Of a stretch of 64,000 bases of DNA, positions 24,150-35,008 are shown piece after piece. The notes beneath the pieces are model-generated. The model was given only the letters and a program-made list of their open reading frames with translations. It searched no databases and was not told the origin of the DNA. Source of the DNA: Candidula unifasciata (lineage: Eukaryota > Mollusca > Gastropoda > Stylommatophora > Geomitridae); the NCBI GenBank assembly GCA_905116865.2, contig CAJHNH020006046.1, positions 662,926 to 726,925 of the forward strand, read 5' to 3'. A program made the position numbers and the translations under genes. Numbering within the stretch: the first letter of the stretch is position 1; each line of letters opens with the position of its first letter.

Positions 24150-24818
24150 ATCATGTAGCAGGTCCTTTGCAGAACGTCGCTCTCATCACAGTCTGCCTGT
24201 AAGAAACTCTGTCTCTTGCCAGTTCTCCAGCCTCATAAACTTTCACACTCAAGGAGTCACTTATATCCTGTGCCCATCTTCGTGTCGGTCGGCCCCTGCC
24301 ACTCCTTCCTGGTACCACGCCTTCTGCTAAAAAAATTTCCAATCCGTCGTGGCGCTTGATTTGACCAAAATATTTCAGATTTCGAGAAAGGATGCTGTTT
24401 ATTAGTCAATCCTCCTTGATGTTCAGATCTTTTAAGATGTCAATATTTCTCATCTTCTCTGTCCAAGATATTTGAGAATCTTTCTATAGCATTTCAGCTC
24501 AAAAGCCCCTATTCTCTTTCTCAAGGACTGAGAGATAGCCCACGACTCACATCCGTATGTAGCCACAGAGAAGATGCATGCTCTCAAAATTCTAATTTTT
24601 ATCTCCTTGCTGGTGCTTAACCATAGACTTTTAAGGCTGTTTAATCTTTGCATTGCTATGACCATCCTAATTTTAATTTCTGTTGAACAGTCTCCATTGT
24701 TGTTTATTATAGAGCCTAGATATTCAAAGTGTGTGACATTTTTAATTTCTTCATCATTTATTGTTATTTTTGGGTGACAGCCAGTTTTATCTGTGGACAT
24801 TATTTTCGTCTTCTTTAA
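24150..24818 (-). pseudogene. RTE-like LINE 3' fragment
   Basis: Minus-strand pieces [40 protein letters not shown] and GRGRPTRRWAQDISDSLS define the region after the RT domain. The 3' end (low coordinate) carries an ATGATGATGAG-like tail. Confidence 0.72.
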
Positions 24819-24950
24819 ATTCCTCCTGCATCTCCTGGGTAAACACTGGGCCACTGACTTGCAAACTGCTTCTTCTGCGTTTATTCTTAAAGAGGCGGCA
24901 GAAATGCTGTGTTGTGGTTCACATAAATGTGATGTCCGCAAACTTAATCT

Positions 24951-25095
24951 TGAACTCTTTCAGTCCCAAAGGGTTTAGCATCAGAGGACCAAGGAGTGGT
25001 AAAGCGACGTGTATTATCGGCACATCTAGCATTCATTGGGCTTCTAGGTAAGAGCCTATGAACGTAAGGTACGTTCCGTGGGATTAAAAGAGTTA
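24951..25095. mobile_element. Short MITE with TTAA-type ends (shared)
   Basis: About 140 bp with inverted ends AACTCTTTCAGTCCCAA and its diverged complement ending AAAGAGTTAA. The counterpart in copy 2 is 49848-49985 with cleaner ends (ACTCTTTCAGTC / GACTGAAAGAGTTAA). PiggyBac-like ends are my inference. Confidence 0.5.
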
Positions 25096-25884
25096 AATCA
25101 GTCTCTTTTTACAAAATGCTTATTTAAAAAAAAGGGGGATCTAGTATTCTTTTCTATAAAACATAGGGCCCGGAACATACACAGAGAACTTGGCAAGCAA
25201 GCGCATTAACTACATCACATTCACTTTTACAGAATGACCAAAAAAACTTAGTATCTTTTGGCATCTTTAATTTACAACTTTTCCCCCATCTTCTTCCTGC
25301 CAGTGGTTTTCAGAAAAGAAGTCCACAGGCCTCTATAAAGGCTGTAGTGCAAAGGTTCTCAACACATGGGTGCAGGGCTCCCATTCAAGCTCGCAAAGGG
25401 TCTTTTGTTGGGTCATTGGGTAGTGGTGAGCTATGAAAAAATTGTTTATGGAATAAAACTAACATGCCATCGCGCCCTGCAGAGACCAAAATCTATTTAA
25501 GTGCTTTTTAATGTGTTTCCATTTACTCTATTCAAAAAGCTATTGATAGGGTCACCGGTCATTTTGCCTCTACACAATGGGGTCTTGACTCAAAAAATGT
25601 TGGGGAACCTTGCTGGACACATGTCCCCAACTGATCGGCGCTGGGGATACGGTCGGCAGTGAGGCATAGTCACAGAAACAGGTCCGCAATTAACATATCG
25701 CTGAGACCCTGTTAGAGCATTTGTTTTGTTATACGGAGCCGATCCTAGTTTTGCCGCAATTCGTTCGTCGGCGGAAGTTCGCATATTTTTAATAGGACTG
25801 AGACCCGTAAGATATTTGTTCGGCCGGCATAATATCAGGTAGAAGCTCAGAGGAGAGCCTATAATATATATATATATATACATA

Positions 25885-26135
25885 TATGGCTATCCTCCAA
25901 CTAACTGTCGGCAAAGATGGCGGCCACAAAATATATTTTCGAGCCAGAGTCGCGTGACTTAATTTGCAGCTCACGCGGCGTGGAATGGGGCTAAACTAGA
26001 TGGCTAGGACCCACGAGCAGCAGCCGCAGTGTGCTCGTGCGCAATTGACATGCGACTCTGGCTCGAAAGGATATTTTGCGGCCGCCATCTTTGCCGCCGA
26101 CTGTTAGTCGGAGGATAGCCACATATATATATATA
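25885..26135. mobile_element. Foldback MITE inserted in a (TA)n run
   Basis: Outer ends GGCTATCCTCCAACTAACTG and, complemented, GTGGCTATCCTCCGACTAAC, followed by GGCAAAGATGGCGGCC on both sides. It contains GCTAAACTAGATGGCTAGG and CCACGAGCAGCAGC, shared with 37103-37459 and 55976-56362. Flanked by (TA)n. Confidence 0.75.
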
Positions 26136-26225
26136 TATATATGCCATAGCCACACCATGATGGTTTCCCACTTGGAGGTACAGTTTTGTTTTGGATTTCA
26201 TTTCTGTCATCAACAGACCAGCTAG

Positions 26226-26639
26226 TTAAATAATAAATAAAGGCAATACTTCCCTCGGCTTGGCAGAGCTTGTAAAATTACACCTCGTCTGAGGTGTTTC
26301 CAGGCCATCTATCTGCGCTTCCACCAGCAGTTCAGTAGAAAACACCGACTCTCCTATCTCGGTTTTCTTGTGCCGTCTCGGCTCCCATTCACTATTAATA
26401 ATAGTATCATCTGTAAACAGAGCTGCATTTTGATGCTTTTTAGTCTTTGCGTGATTCTTCAAGTCTTGAATTTTCGCTTTCATTTCAGACTTGCAGAACT
26501 TACAACGAGCCTTAGTGGCATCATCAGAAACTGCTATCACCCAGTCTTTAAGTATATCATTATGAAACCACTCTTCTCGAAATTTTTGATCATAATGCTT
26601 CCCTTCTTTGGGCATGTTGAAAGATTTTATTTTATTCAA
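26226..26639 (-). CDS. BED/TTF-like zinc-finger protein (137 aa, single exon)
   Basis: Intact 137-residue ORF. Residues about 15-70 form a BED-like module of the kind found at the N-terminus of hAT-type transposase-derived proteins: KFREEW, DWVIAV, then CKFC and HAKTKKH, giving C-x2-C and H-x5-H zinc ligands. The C-terminal tail VEAQIDGLETPQ and SAKPREVLPLFII is shared with the ORF at 54934-55416. The two lie upstream of amidase copies 1 and 2 respectively. No transposase catalytic domain follows and no terminal repeats were found around it. It may be a domesticated DNA-binding protein or the remnant of a transposon. Function unknown; expression not shown. Confidence 0.6.
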   Translation of the reverse strand: MNKIKSFNMPKEGKHYDQKFREEWFHNDILKDWVIAVSDDATKARCKFCKSEMKAKIQDLKNHAKTKKHQNAALFTDDTIINSEWEPRRHKKTEIGESVFSTELLVEAQIDGLETPQTRCNFTSSAKPREVLPLFII

Positions 26640-26814
26640 AACACATATGAAGCTGAAAAGATCACACGAAAAATAACCACAAAGTCAGAATCACAGCTAT
26701 AATTCACACTCGCGAACTAAGCAATTGTAATGCCAAGAATTCAAAAAATAACACAAAATATCATAGAAAGCTCAATGTGGGGAATAAAAACGACGAACGC
26801 AAACACAGGCGAAC

Positions 26815-26960
26815 GTTTCGACAATTTTAATGGCAGAAGCCAGAAATTTGGCGGTTTGGAAAATTGTTGTAGAGTTACCAGTTTGGATTTTTAAAAGCCA
26901 GATTGGGAAAATGTTGCTGTTTGTGTATCTGTCTCCGGTTGGGACATCCAAAAGGATTCA
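26815..26960 (+). repeat. Unnamed repeat paired with 58775-58890
   Basis: Shares GACAATTTTAATGGCAGA / AGCCAGAAATTTGGCGGTTT with a diverged copy at 58775-58890. The nearby phenylalanine-rich ORFs are not credible genes. Confidence 0.5.
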
Positions 26961-27116
26961 TTTGTTCTATTTTTTTTTTTTTTGTGTGCATTTGTCCGCA
27001 TGTTTCCTTTCTTTTAAAGACTTCTGGTTTGCGAGAGAGCGCAGGGGTCGGTGTGTATTTTCATTTTTTTTTCAAATTTGTTAATTTCATCTTCAAAGCA
27101 ATGTTTCCCCGATGTG

Positions 27117-27638
27117 AATTTGAACAAAGAAGACACAAACAATAGACTGCACAATTTATTGCCTGGCATATTTCGCTGTATCTCGTCAGGTGCATACTAC
27201 AGTAACAAGTGAATAAATGAAGCAAATAGCTGAATCCTAGAAACTGAAACACAAATTCGAGTACATTCTACACTGTCTGTTTCACCAAGGTAACCTTAAG
27301 GAAACTACCATTTCTTTCTGCCTACAGAGATCCGGTTTTAACCGGTGGATCGCGGAAGCTTCAGCGTAAACCGTAGATTACTCAGATACGCTGAAGCTTC
27401 CGCGATCCACCGGTTAAAACCGGATCTCTGTAGGCAGAAAGAAATGGTAGTTTCCTTAAGGTTACCTTGGTGAAACAGACAGTGTAGAATGTACTCGAAT
27501 TTGTGTTTCAGTTTCTAGGATTCAGCTATTTGCTTCATTTATTCACTTGTTACTGTAGTATGCACCTGACGAGATACAGCGAAATATGCCAGGCAATAAA
27601 TTGTGCAGTCTATTGTTTGTGTCTTCTTTGTTCAAATT
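27117..27638. repeat. Near-perfect 522-bp palindrome (252-bp arms, 18-bp loop)
   Basis: Left arm 27117-27368, loop 27369-27386, right arm 27387-27638. I found no mismatch in the stretches compared base by base, and both arms encode the same 45 residues on opposite strands. The inner part contains the small palindrome CCGGTTTTAACCGG. The outer part of each arm (TGCCAGGCAATAAATTGTGC, ACCTGAC.AGATACAGC) resembles 46262-46374. A recent inverted duplication, a foldback transposon or an assembly foldback are all possible. Confidence 0.92.
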
Positions 27639-27899
27639 TCATCTTCACCCACTTTGTTCGCCATTTTACGGATTTGTTATACATCTAGAGGCACTAGCTA
27701 CTTTTATAGAAGTTGCAGACTTTTAATCTGTTGCCTAAAAAATAGGACAAACTTGTTACTCTCCCCCAAGAGTGTTGTTATGCCACCACAGCTTGTTATC
27801 CCTTCAGAACTCAGAAGTAGTCACGTGGGCCGTCTGTACGTCATTTGTCTCTTTTATCTATATTTCTTCTTTCTTTTGTCAAAATCTGCTTGTGCCGCT

Positions 27900-28830
27900 A
27901 GGCGTCGCAGTCTATCAGATGATCGGCAACCGAGCCAGGGCGCGCTCAGTCGCTTCATATGCCGTGATGTTATGAAGTCTCAAGTTGTCCGTGACTCCTT
28001 CAATCCATCTTCTTCTTGGTCTTCCCCTGCCTCTTGTTGTTTCGATTTTCATGTTGTATGCTCTTGATGCTGGCATCGTTGGTTCCATTCTCATTAGGTG
28101 ACCAAACCATTTCATTCTTTGCTTCTCAATAAATTTAACGATGGGTATGGTTCCAATAGTTCTTGTAATCACATCGTTTCTCACTCGATCTTTTCTGGTT
28201 TTATTCGCAGCCATTCTCAAACATCTCATTTCACAGGTGGTTAGTCTTCTCTCGTGTTCTTTTGTTAATGTCCAAGTCTGACATTGATAACCTAATGTCG
28301 GTATAAAGATTGTATTTATAATTTGTCTTTTTATCTCAGCTGGGACAGCAGGGTGTTTTAAAATTGGGGCAAGCTGGTATGCGACATTGTTGGCTTGTTG
28401 GATTCTTGCTTCGATCTCTCTGTCTATTTTACCATTGGATGTAAAGATACTTCCAGGTATTTAAATTCTTGCACTTGTTTTAGGCTGTGATCTAGAATCT
28501 TTATGTCGATGGTCTGTTGCTCTCTACTTATGCTCATGACTTCTGTCTTTTCAGTATTGATCTTCATATGATGCTTGAGGCAACTGTCGTGTAGTAGATT
28601 TATGTGGTCTTGCAGCTGTTTACTATCACTGTGAAATATGCATTGATCGTCGGCAAAGAGCAGCTCATTGAAGTCCTCCTGTTTATCGACATCTGTTGGT
28701 GTTATGTCTATTTTATTAATATTGTCCATAAATATTATGAAAAGTAAAGGTGATAATACACAACCTTGTCGTACTCCTGATGTTACTGGGAACCAGTCTG
28801 TGATGCCAGCTCTTGTTCTAATGGCGCTTA
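27900..28830 (-). pseudogene. RTE-like LINE fragment (RT end to C-terminus)
   Basis: Minus-strand pieces: FNELLFADDQCIFHSDSKQL (catalytic ADD box), INTEKTEVMSISREQQ, QVQEFKYLEVSL, then RMKWFGHLMRMEPTMPASRA and GRGRPRRRWIEGVTDNLRLH. At least two frame breaks. Same family as 30520-31710. Confidence 0.78.
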
Positions 28831-28859
28831 TCTATATTTAAACCTTTAAATTTGGGCGA

Positions 28860-29640
28860 GGAGAGGAGTGGGTCAGAGTACCAGCGGGAAAGTCTGACCT
28901 GTGTAGGATTAAAACATTGGGCCGTGTGTGCAGAGAGTGGCCAGCGGGTGCTACAGAGGTTGAAGTCCAACAGTTGATTCACGACAATTTACGCCCAGGT
29001 GATCTGATTATCTATACATATGGTTCAGTGTTGAGGGGAAAGAGAAGTGCCTGGGAGTTCGTAGCGAAAGCCAATGGAAAATCTTTAGTGCAAGACAGCC
29101 TAGCATATGACACCACAACATCTAGCATGAGAATGGAGGTGGAGGCAGAATTAGATGCATACACATGTCGTAATTGTAACAGTCTCTGAAAGCATGCTGA
29201 AAAAGTTGAAGTCAGTGGTGCTTTGAGCAGAGTGGCAAGCTTCACTGGAAAGGTCACGAGTAGTGGGCATACTTTGGATCTTTTCTCCATGCCATGCCGG
29301 CGTGGTAGGTAATGAACAGGCAGACATATTGGCTGGATCCGCACCACTGGGTGGTGAACTTATACATGAAAAGGCAGATGCGGTCAAGGCCCTTTGGGAA
29401 CAAGCAACGGAATCAGTAGAAAAAGAAGATTATTATGGCCTGGAGAAAATAAGGCACCTGTGTGTAACCAGAGGATCTAGCCGACCCACTACACTCAGGG
29501 GAAAGGCAAGACGGACATATAACCAAACTGTAACCGGTACCATCAGCATTTTAACTCGGCGCTGGCTGCTGAAGATGAGGACGGAGCATGCATAGGAATG
29601 CCCCGAGTGCCGTGATGTCATTCTTGACCCAACTCATCCT
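28860..29640 (+). pseudogene. LINE fragment with RNase H domain
   Basis: Plus-strand RNase H pieces: IIYTYGSVLRGKRSAWEF (the first catalytic Asp is Tyr), AYDTTTSSMRMEVEAELDA, HAGVVGNEQADILAGSAPLG, followed by the C-terminal TLRGKARRTYNQTVTGTIS and CPECRDVILDPTHPLNLL. Broken by stops. Same family as 59500-60000. Confidence 0.75.
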
Positions 29641-29685
29641 TTAAATTTGTTGTGTCTTTTAAATCATCTTTTTGTTTTCTATATC

Positions 29686-29795
29686 TATTGCTTCCCCATT
29701 TTCTGCACCTTTTTTTCAGCATTTACATGAGGTAATTTTAATATTGTCATTTCCAAAATATGTTTTTAGGCTCTCTCTCTCTCTCTCTCTCTCTC
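29686..29795 (+). repeat. Interspersed repeat ending in (CT)n, second copy
   Basis: Matches 24040-24147 almost base for base and also ends in a (CT)n run. Confidence 0.7.
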
Positions 29796-29924
29796 CTAGA
29801 TTGTTGGCAGTTTATTAGAAAATGTTGGATATTGTTTGGCTTATAACATTCAACACAGATAGAGTTTTCCCATCTGAAAGCCGCTTTTTCTAATTTCATC
29901 TTTCATAATTTTCTGTTGGCTGGG

Positions 29925-30510
29925 ATTTTAATATTTTCCTTGATCTGCGACTTTCCGTTTGGTTCTTTTAATAGTTAGTATTTCTGCTAATCTTGCTTTC
30001 TTTCCAATTTCTCCTCCAATTCCTCGAGTATCTCTTCGTTTCAGGGCTCCCAATGCTGGATTTTTTTCTCCCAGATCTGGGTTTTTATTTGACGCCTGTA
30101 AGGGGTAAAGGAAAAGGGGGGGGGGGGGGGTTCTGTTTTTTTTAAAATATATCCTTATATATTTCGTAAATATAAATTGTGTACATTTTAACAAACTTTT
30201 TGTTCTTTGTCTATGTATGGCTTGGGTTTTTGTTTAGCGAAGCTGGGTTTTTCAAAAAAATCTAATTGGCAGCCCTGCTTTGTTTTACTTGGCACTTCCT
30301 TTCTGTTTTACCTAACCCTACGTTTATTTCATATGTGCTCTTGGTACCTAGTTTGGCAGCTTTGTCCGCTTTTTCGTTTCTGTTGATTCCTTTGCTACAT
30401 TCAGTCTCAAGTGTAGTGACCAACTCCAGTATCTTTTCTTCTGTTTGGTCTGTTGCATGCCCAGTGACTGTCAAGTGGATTGCACGGCGGCTAGTCATCA
30501 TCATCATCAT
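29925..30510 (-). pseudogene. LINE RNase H remnant interrupted by a hAT MITE
   Basis: Minus-strand 30510-30290 encodes RAIHLTVTGHATDQTEEKIL and NEKADKAAKLGTKS (the RNase H GNEKAD motif). After the MITE (30277-30042) the frame resumes with KRDTRGIGGEIGKKARLAEI. Its 5' side has a run of ATG/CAT triplets where it abuts the next LINE. Confidence 0.55.
30042..30277. mobile_element. hAT-type MITE, 236 bp
   Basis: Ends CAGGGCTCCCAATGCTGGAT and, complemented, CAGGGCTGCCAATTAGATT. 8-bp flanks CTTCGTTT (30034-30041) and CTTTGTTT (30278-30285) match at 7 of 8, the length expected for hAT. It contains a 14-nt poly(G). Confidence 0.78.
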
Positions 30511-30519
30511 AAACCACTT

Positions 30520-31710
30520 CTGCCGATAAGCGACGTGGGGAGGAATAATTTGCGATCCAGTGCAGGTTGGCTGCCACTGGCTATTGTCATGCCGTGAAGG
30601 CGTAGAGTGTCTTTAATGTTGTCGATCCATGTTTTCCGCGGCCGTCCTCTTGCTCTTGTAGTTGATCTTCTGAGATGTAGTGCTTGTGATGGTATTTGAT
30701 CTTGCTGCATTCTACCGAGATGGCCAAACCACTTGATCTGCTGTTTCTCGATAAATCTAGTACAAGTTGTTGTTCCCAAAATTTGCCTGATAGTTTCATT
30801 ACTCACTCGATCTCGTTAGGTTGGCTGCTTTTCTCAGGCACCTCATCTCGCAGGTGGTAATTTTGCGTATATGGGCTTTAAATAGTGCCCATGTTTGGCA
30901 CTGGTAGCTTAATGTTGGAATAAATATGCTATTAATAATCTGTCTCTTTGCAATCATAGTTATGCTTGGATGTCTTAATAATGGTGACAATTGGTATATA
31001 AGTGCACTCGATTTTTGACACCTGGTTTCTATTTCTCTGTCAATTCTACCATCTTCTGTGATCATACTTCCTAGATATTTAAACTCCCTAACTTGATTCA
31101 GGGCAGTACCATTCAGCTGTATGTGTAGTGGGGCAGAATGTCTACTAACTTGCATTGTTTCGGTTTTGTTTACATTGATCTTCATGTTGTATTTACTACA
31201 TGCTGAGTTTAACCTGTTAATGTGGTCTTGCAGTCTATGTTCTCCAGGGTAGAACAAGCACTGGTCGTCAGCAAACAGTAGCTTGTTTAATGTGGGTGAA
31301 TCGATTACTTCTCCTGATGTATGTACTTCCTCGTGATTATAAAGGTCTATGTTGTCTGTATCATAACTTGCTTTTTTAGATATTCTATCTATATAGATGT
31401 TGAATAAAAGTGGGGAGAGCACACATCCCTGTCTCACACCTGTGTTGACTGTGAACATATCTGATATGCCTTCTTGTGTTTTTACTGCACTTTGGCTTGT
31501 GTGGTACATGGCTATGATGTTCTCTAGTAACTGTCCTTGTACCCCGTAGTTCTCAAGAACAGACCACAGTTTGTTTCTTTTCACTCTATCAAAAGCTTGT
31601 TCCTGATTCATAAACACAATATTCTATTTGGTATTATACTCAATGGCTTTCTCACACACTTGCCTCAGAGTGAATAATGCATCTGTGCATCCTCTGCTAG
31701 TAAATCTGAT
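30520..31710 (-). pseudogene. RTE-like LINE ORF2 (RT and C-terminus)
   Basis: Largest RTE piece here: LFTLRQVCEKAIEYNTK, NQEQAFDRVKRNKLWSVLEN, TGVRQGCVLSPLLFNIYID, LLFADDQCLFYPGEHRLQDH, REFKYLGSMITEDGRIDREI, IKWFGHLGRM and RGRPRKTWIDNIKD. RT catalytic box is ADD. The 272-aa ORF is open, but it is frameshifted to its upstream and downstream parts and the endonuclease is missing. The 3' end carries a (ATG)n-type tail (30490-30510), as in RTE elements. Confidence 0.85.
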
Positions 31711-31739
31711 AAAACCTATTTTTTTGTTGGTGGTGGGAT

Positions 31740-32540
31740 GGATTTCACCAGCTCCAATGCTTTTAGTAATGCTGTCAGCTCAACTCTAAACGATATTTTG
31801 TCTGTGAGCTTGTAGCTGTATTTGCTTCTCCATTCTGCTATCACAATTTCTACACCAGTATCCCTTCTGTCATTCTTAGAGACGTCTATGTATATAACTA
31901 GACTATCTTGTTTTTGTTTGTTTGGGGTTAATATGCTCTAGTGCCTTTGATTTTATATTTACTACATCAATGTCTTTCTTTACTTCTTTGGTTAAGCTAT
32001 AGTCTATTTTAGGTAATGTTAGTTTCTATTTTATGATTTTAGCTTTGTTTCTTTTGCTTGTTTGTATTTATATCGAGGGGATGCTCATTTCCGATATTTC
32101 TCGTGCCGTCAACCCTGATGATGTGGGAGCCACATTTGTTCATCCACCTGTTAACTTAATTTGCAGTTCAAGTTTTGAGTATATTGCACATCATCTGCGT
32201 ACTGCGATTTTTATTGTCTGTGAATTCTTCGTATAGGTCATTTTCCAGAATATTAAAGATCGTTGGGGGAAGATGACCGATCCCTAGGGAATTCCATTTT
32301 CTTGTATGTATTCCCCTGATCTTTCACCAACAACCATTAATGTAAAGTTTATGTCGGTTAAGAAGTTTTGAATGTATTTGTAAATCTTGCCCGTTATCCA
32401 TATTTAAAAAAAATCTTGTGTGTGCTCCTTTTCTCCAGCATAGATCATATGCTTTTGTTAGGTCTAAGAATACTGCTAGTTTTTTTTCTCCTTTTCTAAA
32501 CCCGTTTTTTATTTCATTTTCTAGCTTAAGAATATGATCT
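31740..32540 (-). pseudogene. Second LINE fragment (RT plus RNase H)
   Basis: Minus-strand 32500-32400 encodes LAVFLDLTKAYDLCWRKG, an RT domain motif; 31880-31745 encodes YIDVSKNDRRDTGVEIVIAE and FRVELTALLKALEL, the start of an RNase H domain. Several stops. RNase H marks an I/Jockey-type element, different from the neighbouring RTE. Confidence 0.6.
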
Positions 32541-32550
32541 TATTTAGCCC

Positions 32551-32551
<1 letters not shown>

Positions 32552-32586
<35 letters not shown>
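32552..32586 (+). repeat. Poly(C) tract, 35 nt, followed by poly(A)
   Basis: 35 C then about 12 A. The same C-then-A arrangement occurs at 60368-60406. Confidence 0.95.
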
Positions 32587-32596
<10 letters not shown>

Positions 32597-32829
32597 AATT
32601 AAAAAAAGAATAATTTGAACCTTTAGTGTTTCCATACGTGAGTAGGGTTTCCTGTAGTGCCATTCCTCGGCAGTTCCACTGTAACATCTTTATATCTCTG
32701 CTCTCTATGTTTATTTGTCTATGTTTTTTCTCTGTGTGTGTGTGCGTTAAAAAAAAATGTTCTGTCATTTACTAAGTATTTTGATTATTTTATCTGTGAT
32801 GACACTGGCTTTGCATGGTCTCCATGCTC

Positions 32830-33850
32830 ATAGCAAGTCAAGTAGATAATCCCTGCGACAAACAACCACACAAGATACTTGGGGGTGGAAAGATAAACAA
32901 GGGAAAGTCCGATGTTGACTCGTGGTCAGTTGTGTACCAGAGTTGAATGAGGACAGTCGTGATGTCGTCAATGTAGTTCGAATGCAGTGTAGTCGACGTT
33001 GAGTAAATAATTATTGTGGCATATTTGTGGAAGTGAATAGCAATGATTTTGATCGAGTAATTGTGATGGAACAGAAGAAATAAACTGGCAGAATGTATAT
33101 GGGAATTCAATAAGCGTTTCAGTGTTGTCAATTGTAGAAAGCTGTATATTTTCCAGAGTAAACAAGCCATATTAAAAGTGACCCAGCTTTCTTACACTAT
33201 CCCGCTTTTTCTCCCTGACCTGCTCCATTGCCTTCTTCTATTTCATCTTCATTTTCCTCTGTAAAGTTTTACTGCAGCTTTAATGCCTTGGGATATTTTT
33301 GTTCAATTTTTTTTCTGTTCTCTGGTGTGTCCTTCTATCTTTTGCTTCTTTCTATGTAGTGGTACCTCGGAATTTGAACGCTTCAAAATTCAAAACATAA
33401 AGCAAAACCTATTTGATAGAAACAAAACAAAATGCACATGTTCTAGGAACATATAAAAAAAAAACATATTACATATTTACAAACATATTATTACACATAC
33501 ATTTCCTTGACTAAAAGGAACTTCATTTGTTGACGAATTTCTATAGGATTTCACACATTCACAAATAAAAAAAAATATAAAAAAAACGGTAACAGAGCGC
33601 TGCTCCTCTTTGGTTCATGTCAAAAGTGGGGCGACCCTCTTTCAACTATACCTACGATGTCATTGTGTTTATCAGCACTCTTGACATTTTTAACAACAAT
33701 ACATATAGAGAACAAGGCAAAGGCAGTTATTTTAATATCTATCACACTTTTAAGGTTTTCATTTGAAACCACATTGTGATATTACATTCTTTAAAATACA
33801 AATTCTGTAAATGTTGAAGGAGGAATCTCACAAAATTAACCTCTACGGTG
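32830..33850. other. Noncoding region with ancestral 3' flank of amidase copy 2
   Basis: No gene seen. 33700-33800 resembles 2235-2345 beyond the copy 1 stop, so the ancestral 3' flank of copy 2 has been pushed about 1 kb away by sequence now at 33800-34800. Confidence 0.5.
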
Positions 33851-34496
33851 AGGAGGGCTTGGCTGTGTCTGGCAGCTGAGCCCTCCTCCTCCCACTGGCT
33901 GATAATTATGCTTATAGTCATCTGCTGCATGATGACACGGCCAATGCTGCCCCCCCCCCCCCCCACATATGGGAGCCCTAATAAAGCAATATTGTGCAAT
34001 ACAAGGTTCTTAATGTCTCTAATCATTTCTTACTCCAGCCTACTTCACCTTTATATGCTACATTCTATTCTCCCAAGTAATCCTGGATAATCCAGTGGAA
34101 GGTTGCCCCCCCCCCCCCCCCCCCAGAAAACGGAAAAAGCAAAAGTAAGAGAAATCTGGCTCCATTTGGCCTGCTACTGAGTTGAGTACACGGTGCAACA
34201 CAGAGAGCTGTAGATTCCATGGACCAAGCTTATTTTCTGTGTTCCCATAATAAGTGTATTATAAACTCCAAATTGAGAAATGGTAAATGACTGGCTGTTA
34301 CAGAAATAGTGGTGTGCCTTGTTCAGTCATGTGTGTGCACCTGCTGTTTTGCCATCTGCTGTTTCCATCAACAACAAATTGCAAATCTAATAACAGACTG
34401 TTGGTGTTGGCACCTCTGGTGTTTGCCTTAAATATCTGATGCATGTTCTACTATTGCATTTTGAAGTGTCTACTGCCACAGGAATTTCTTCAGCAG

Positions 34497-34752
34497 CTTC
34501 TTCACGTTAACCAGCTTTAAACTGGTTTTTTATCCACTTTTGGACTGCAGCCCTATTCCAGAACCTGAGCGGTGCGTGTGCATCTGTTTTACAGATCTGA
34601 CATTTGTATGCAGACTGCTGGTTCCTTGCTTCTCAGGCAGATGCACTTCAACTTCGAAGGAAGCTCCTGAATAGTTGACTCCTACGACATGCTTTTGGGT
34701 AAGCAGTGAGTATATTCTTGTTTTAAATTATAGGGCCCAGGAACCCACACGG
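34497..34752 (-). repeat. SINE S1 next to the copy 2 stop codon
   Basis: Reverse S1 from TTCTTCACG to GAACCCACACGG, about 55 bases from the stop of amidase copy 2. On the transcript strand it would be part of the 3' UTR. Confidence 0.78.
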
Positions 34753-34808
34753 AATGAATCAGTTTTGCAATTAAGTTGGAAACCTGACTGACAGTCTGAC
34801 ATAACATT

Positions 34809-35008
34809 CTAATTTCTGGCTGGAATAATTTTCTCCAAAGCCCTGGCAACTTGCAGTACTGTCAGCTCCTCATATTTGCGGCCAACAATCATGAGGCTGT
34901 CTACACTCCCATCTCCGAGCTTGCCCAGGGGTAAAGACAAGGCTGGATGTCCAGTCAGGTTGGCTGCTGCCGTGTTCACCAGTAGATGTGTGCTTTCCTC
35001 CAGGTATG
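34809..35008 (-). CDS. Amidase copy 2, exon J (C-terminus, stop)
   Basis: 200 nt ending in TAG. Identical to copy 1 at the protein level until the last residues (EKIIPARN against EKIIQALH). About 50 bases after the stop a SINE (34497-34752) begins, so the 3' flank differs from copy 1. Confidence 0.93.

Noticed and set aside
28917..29595. Plus-strand ORFs as host RNase H genes
   Set aside because: Broken into frames, with a mutated catalytic Asp and LINE-type C-terminal motifs; a retrotransposon remnant.
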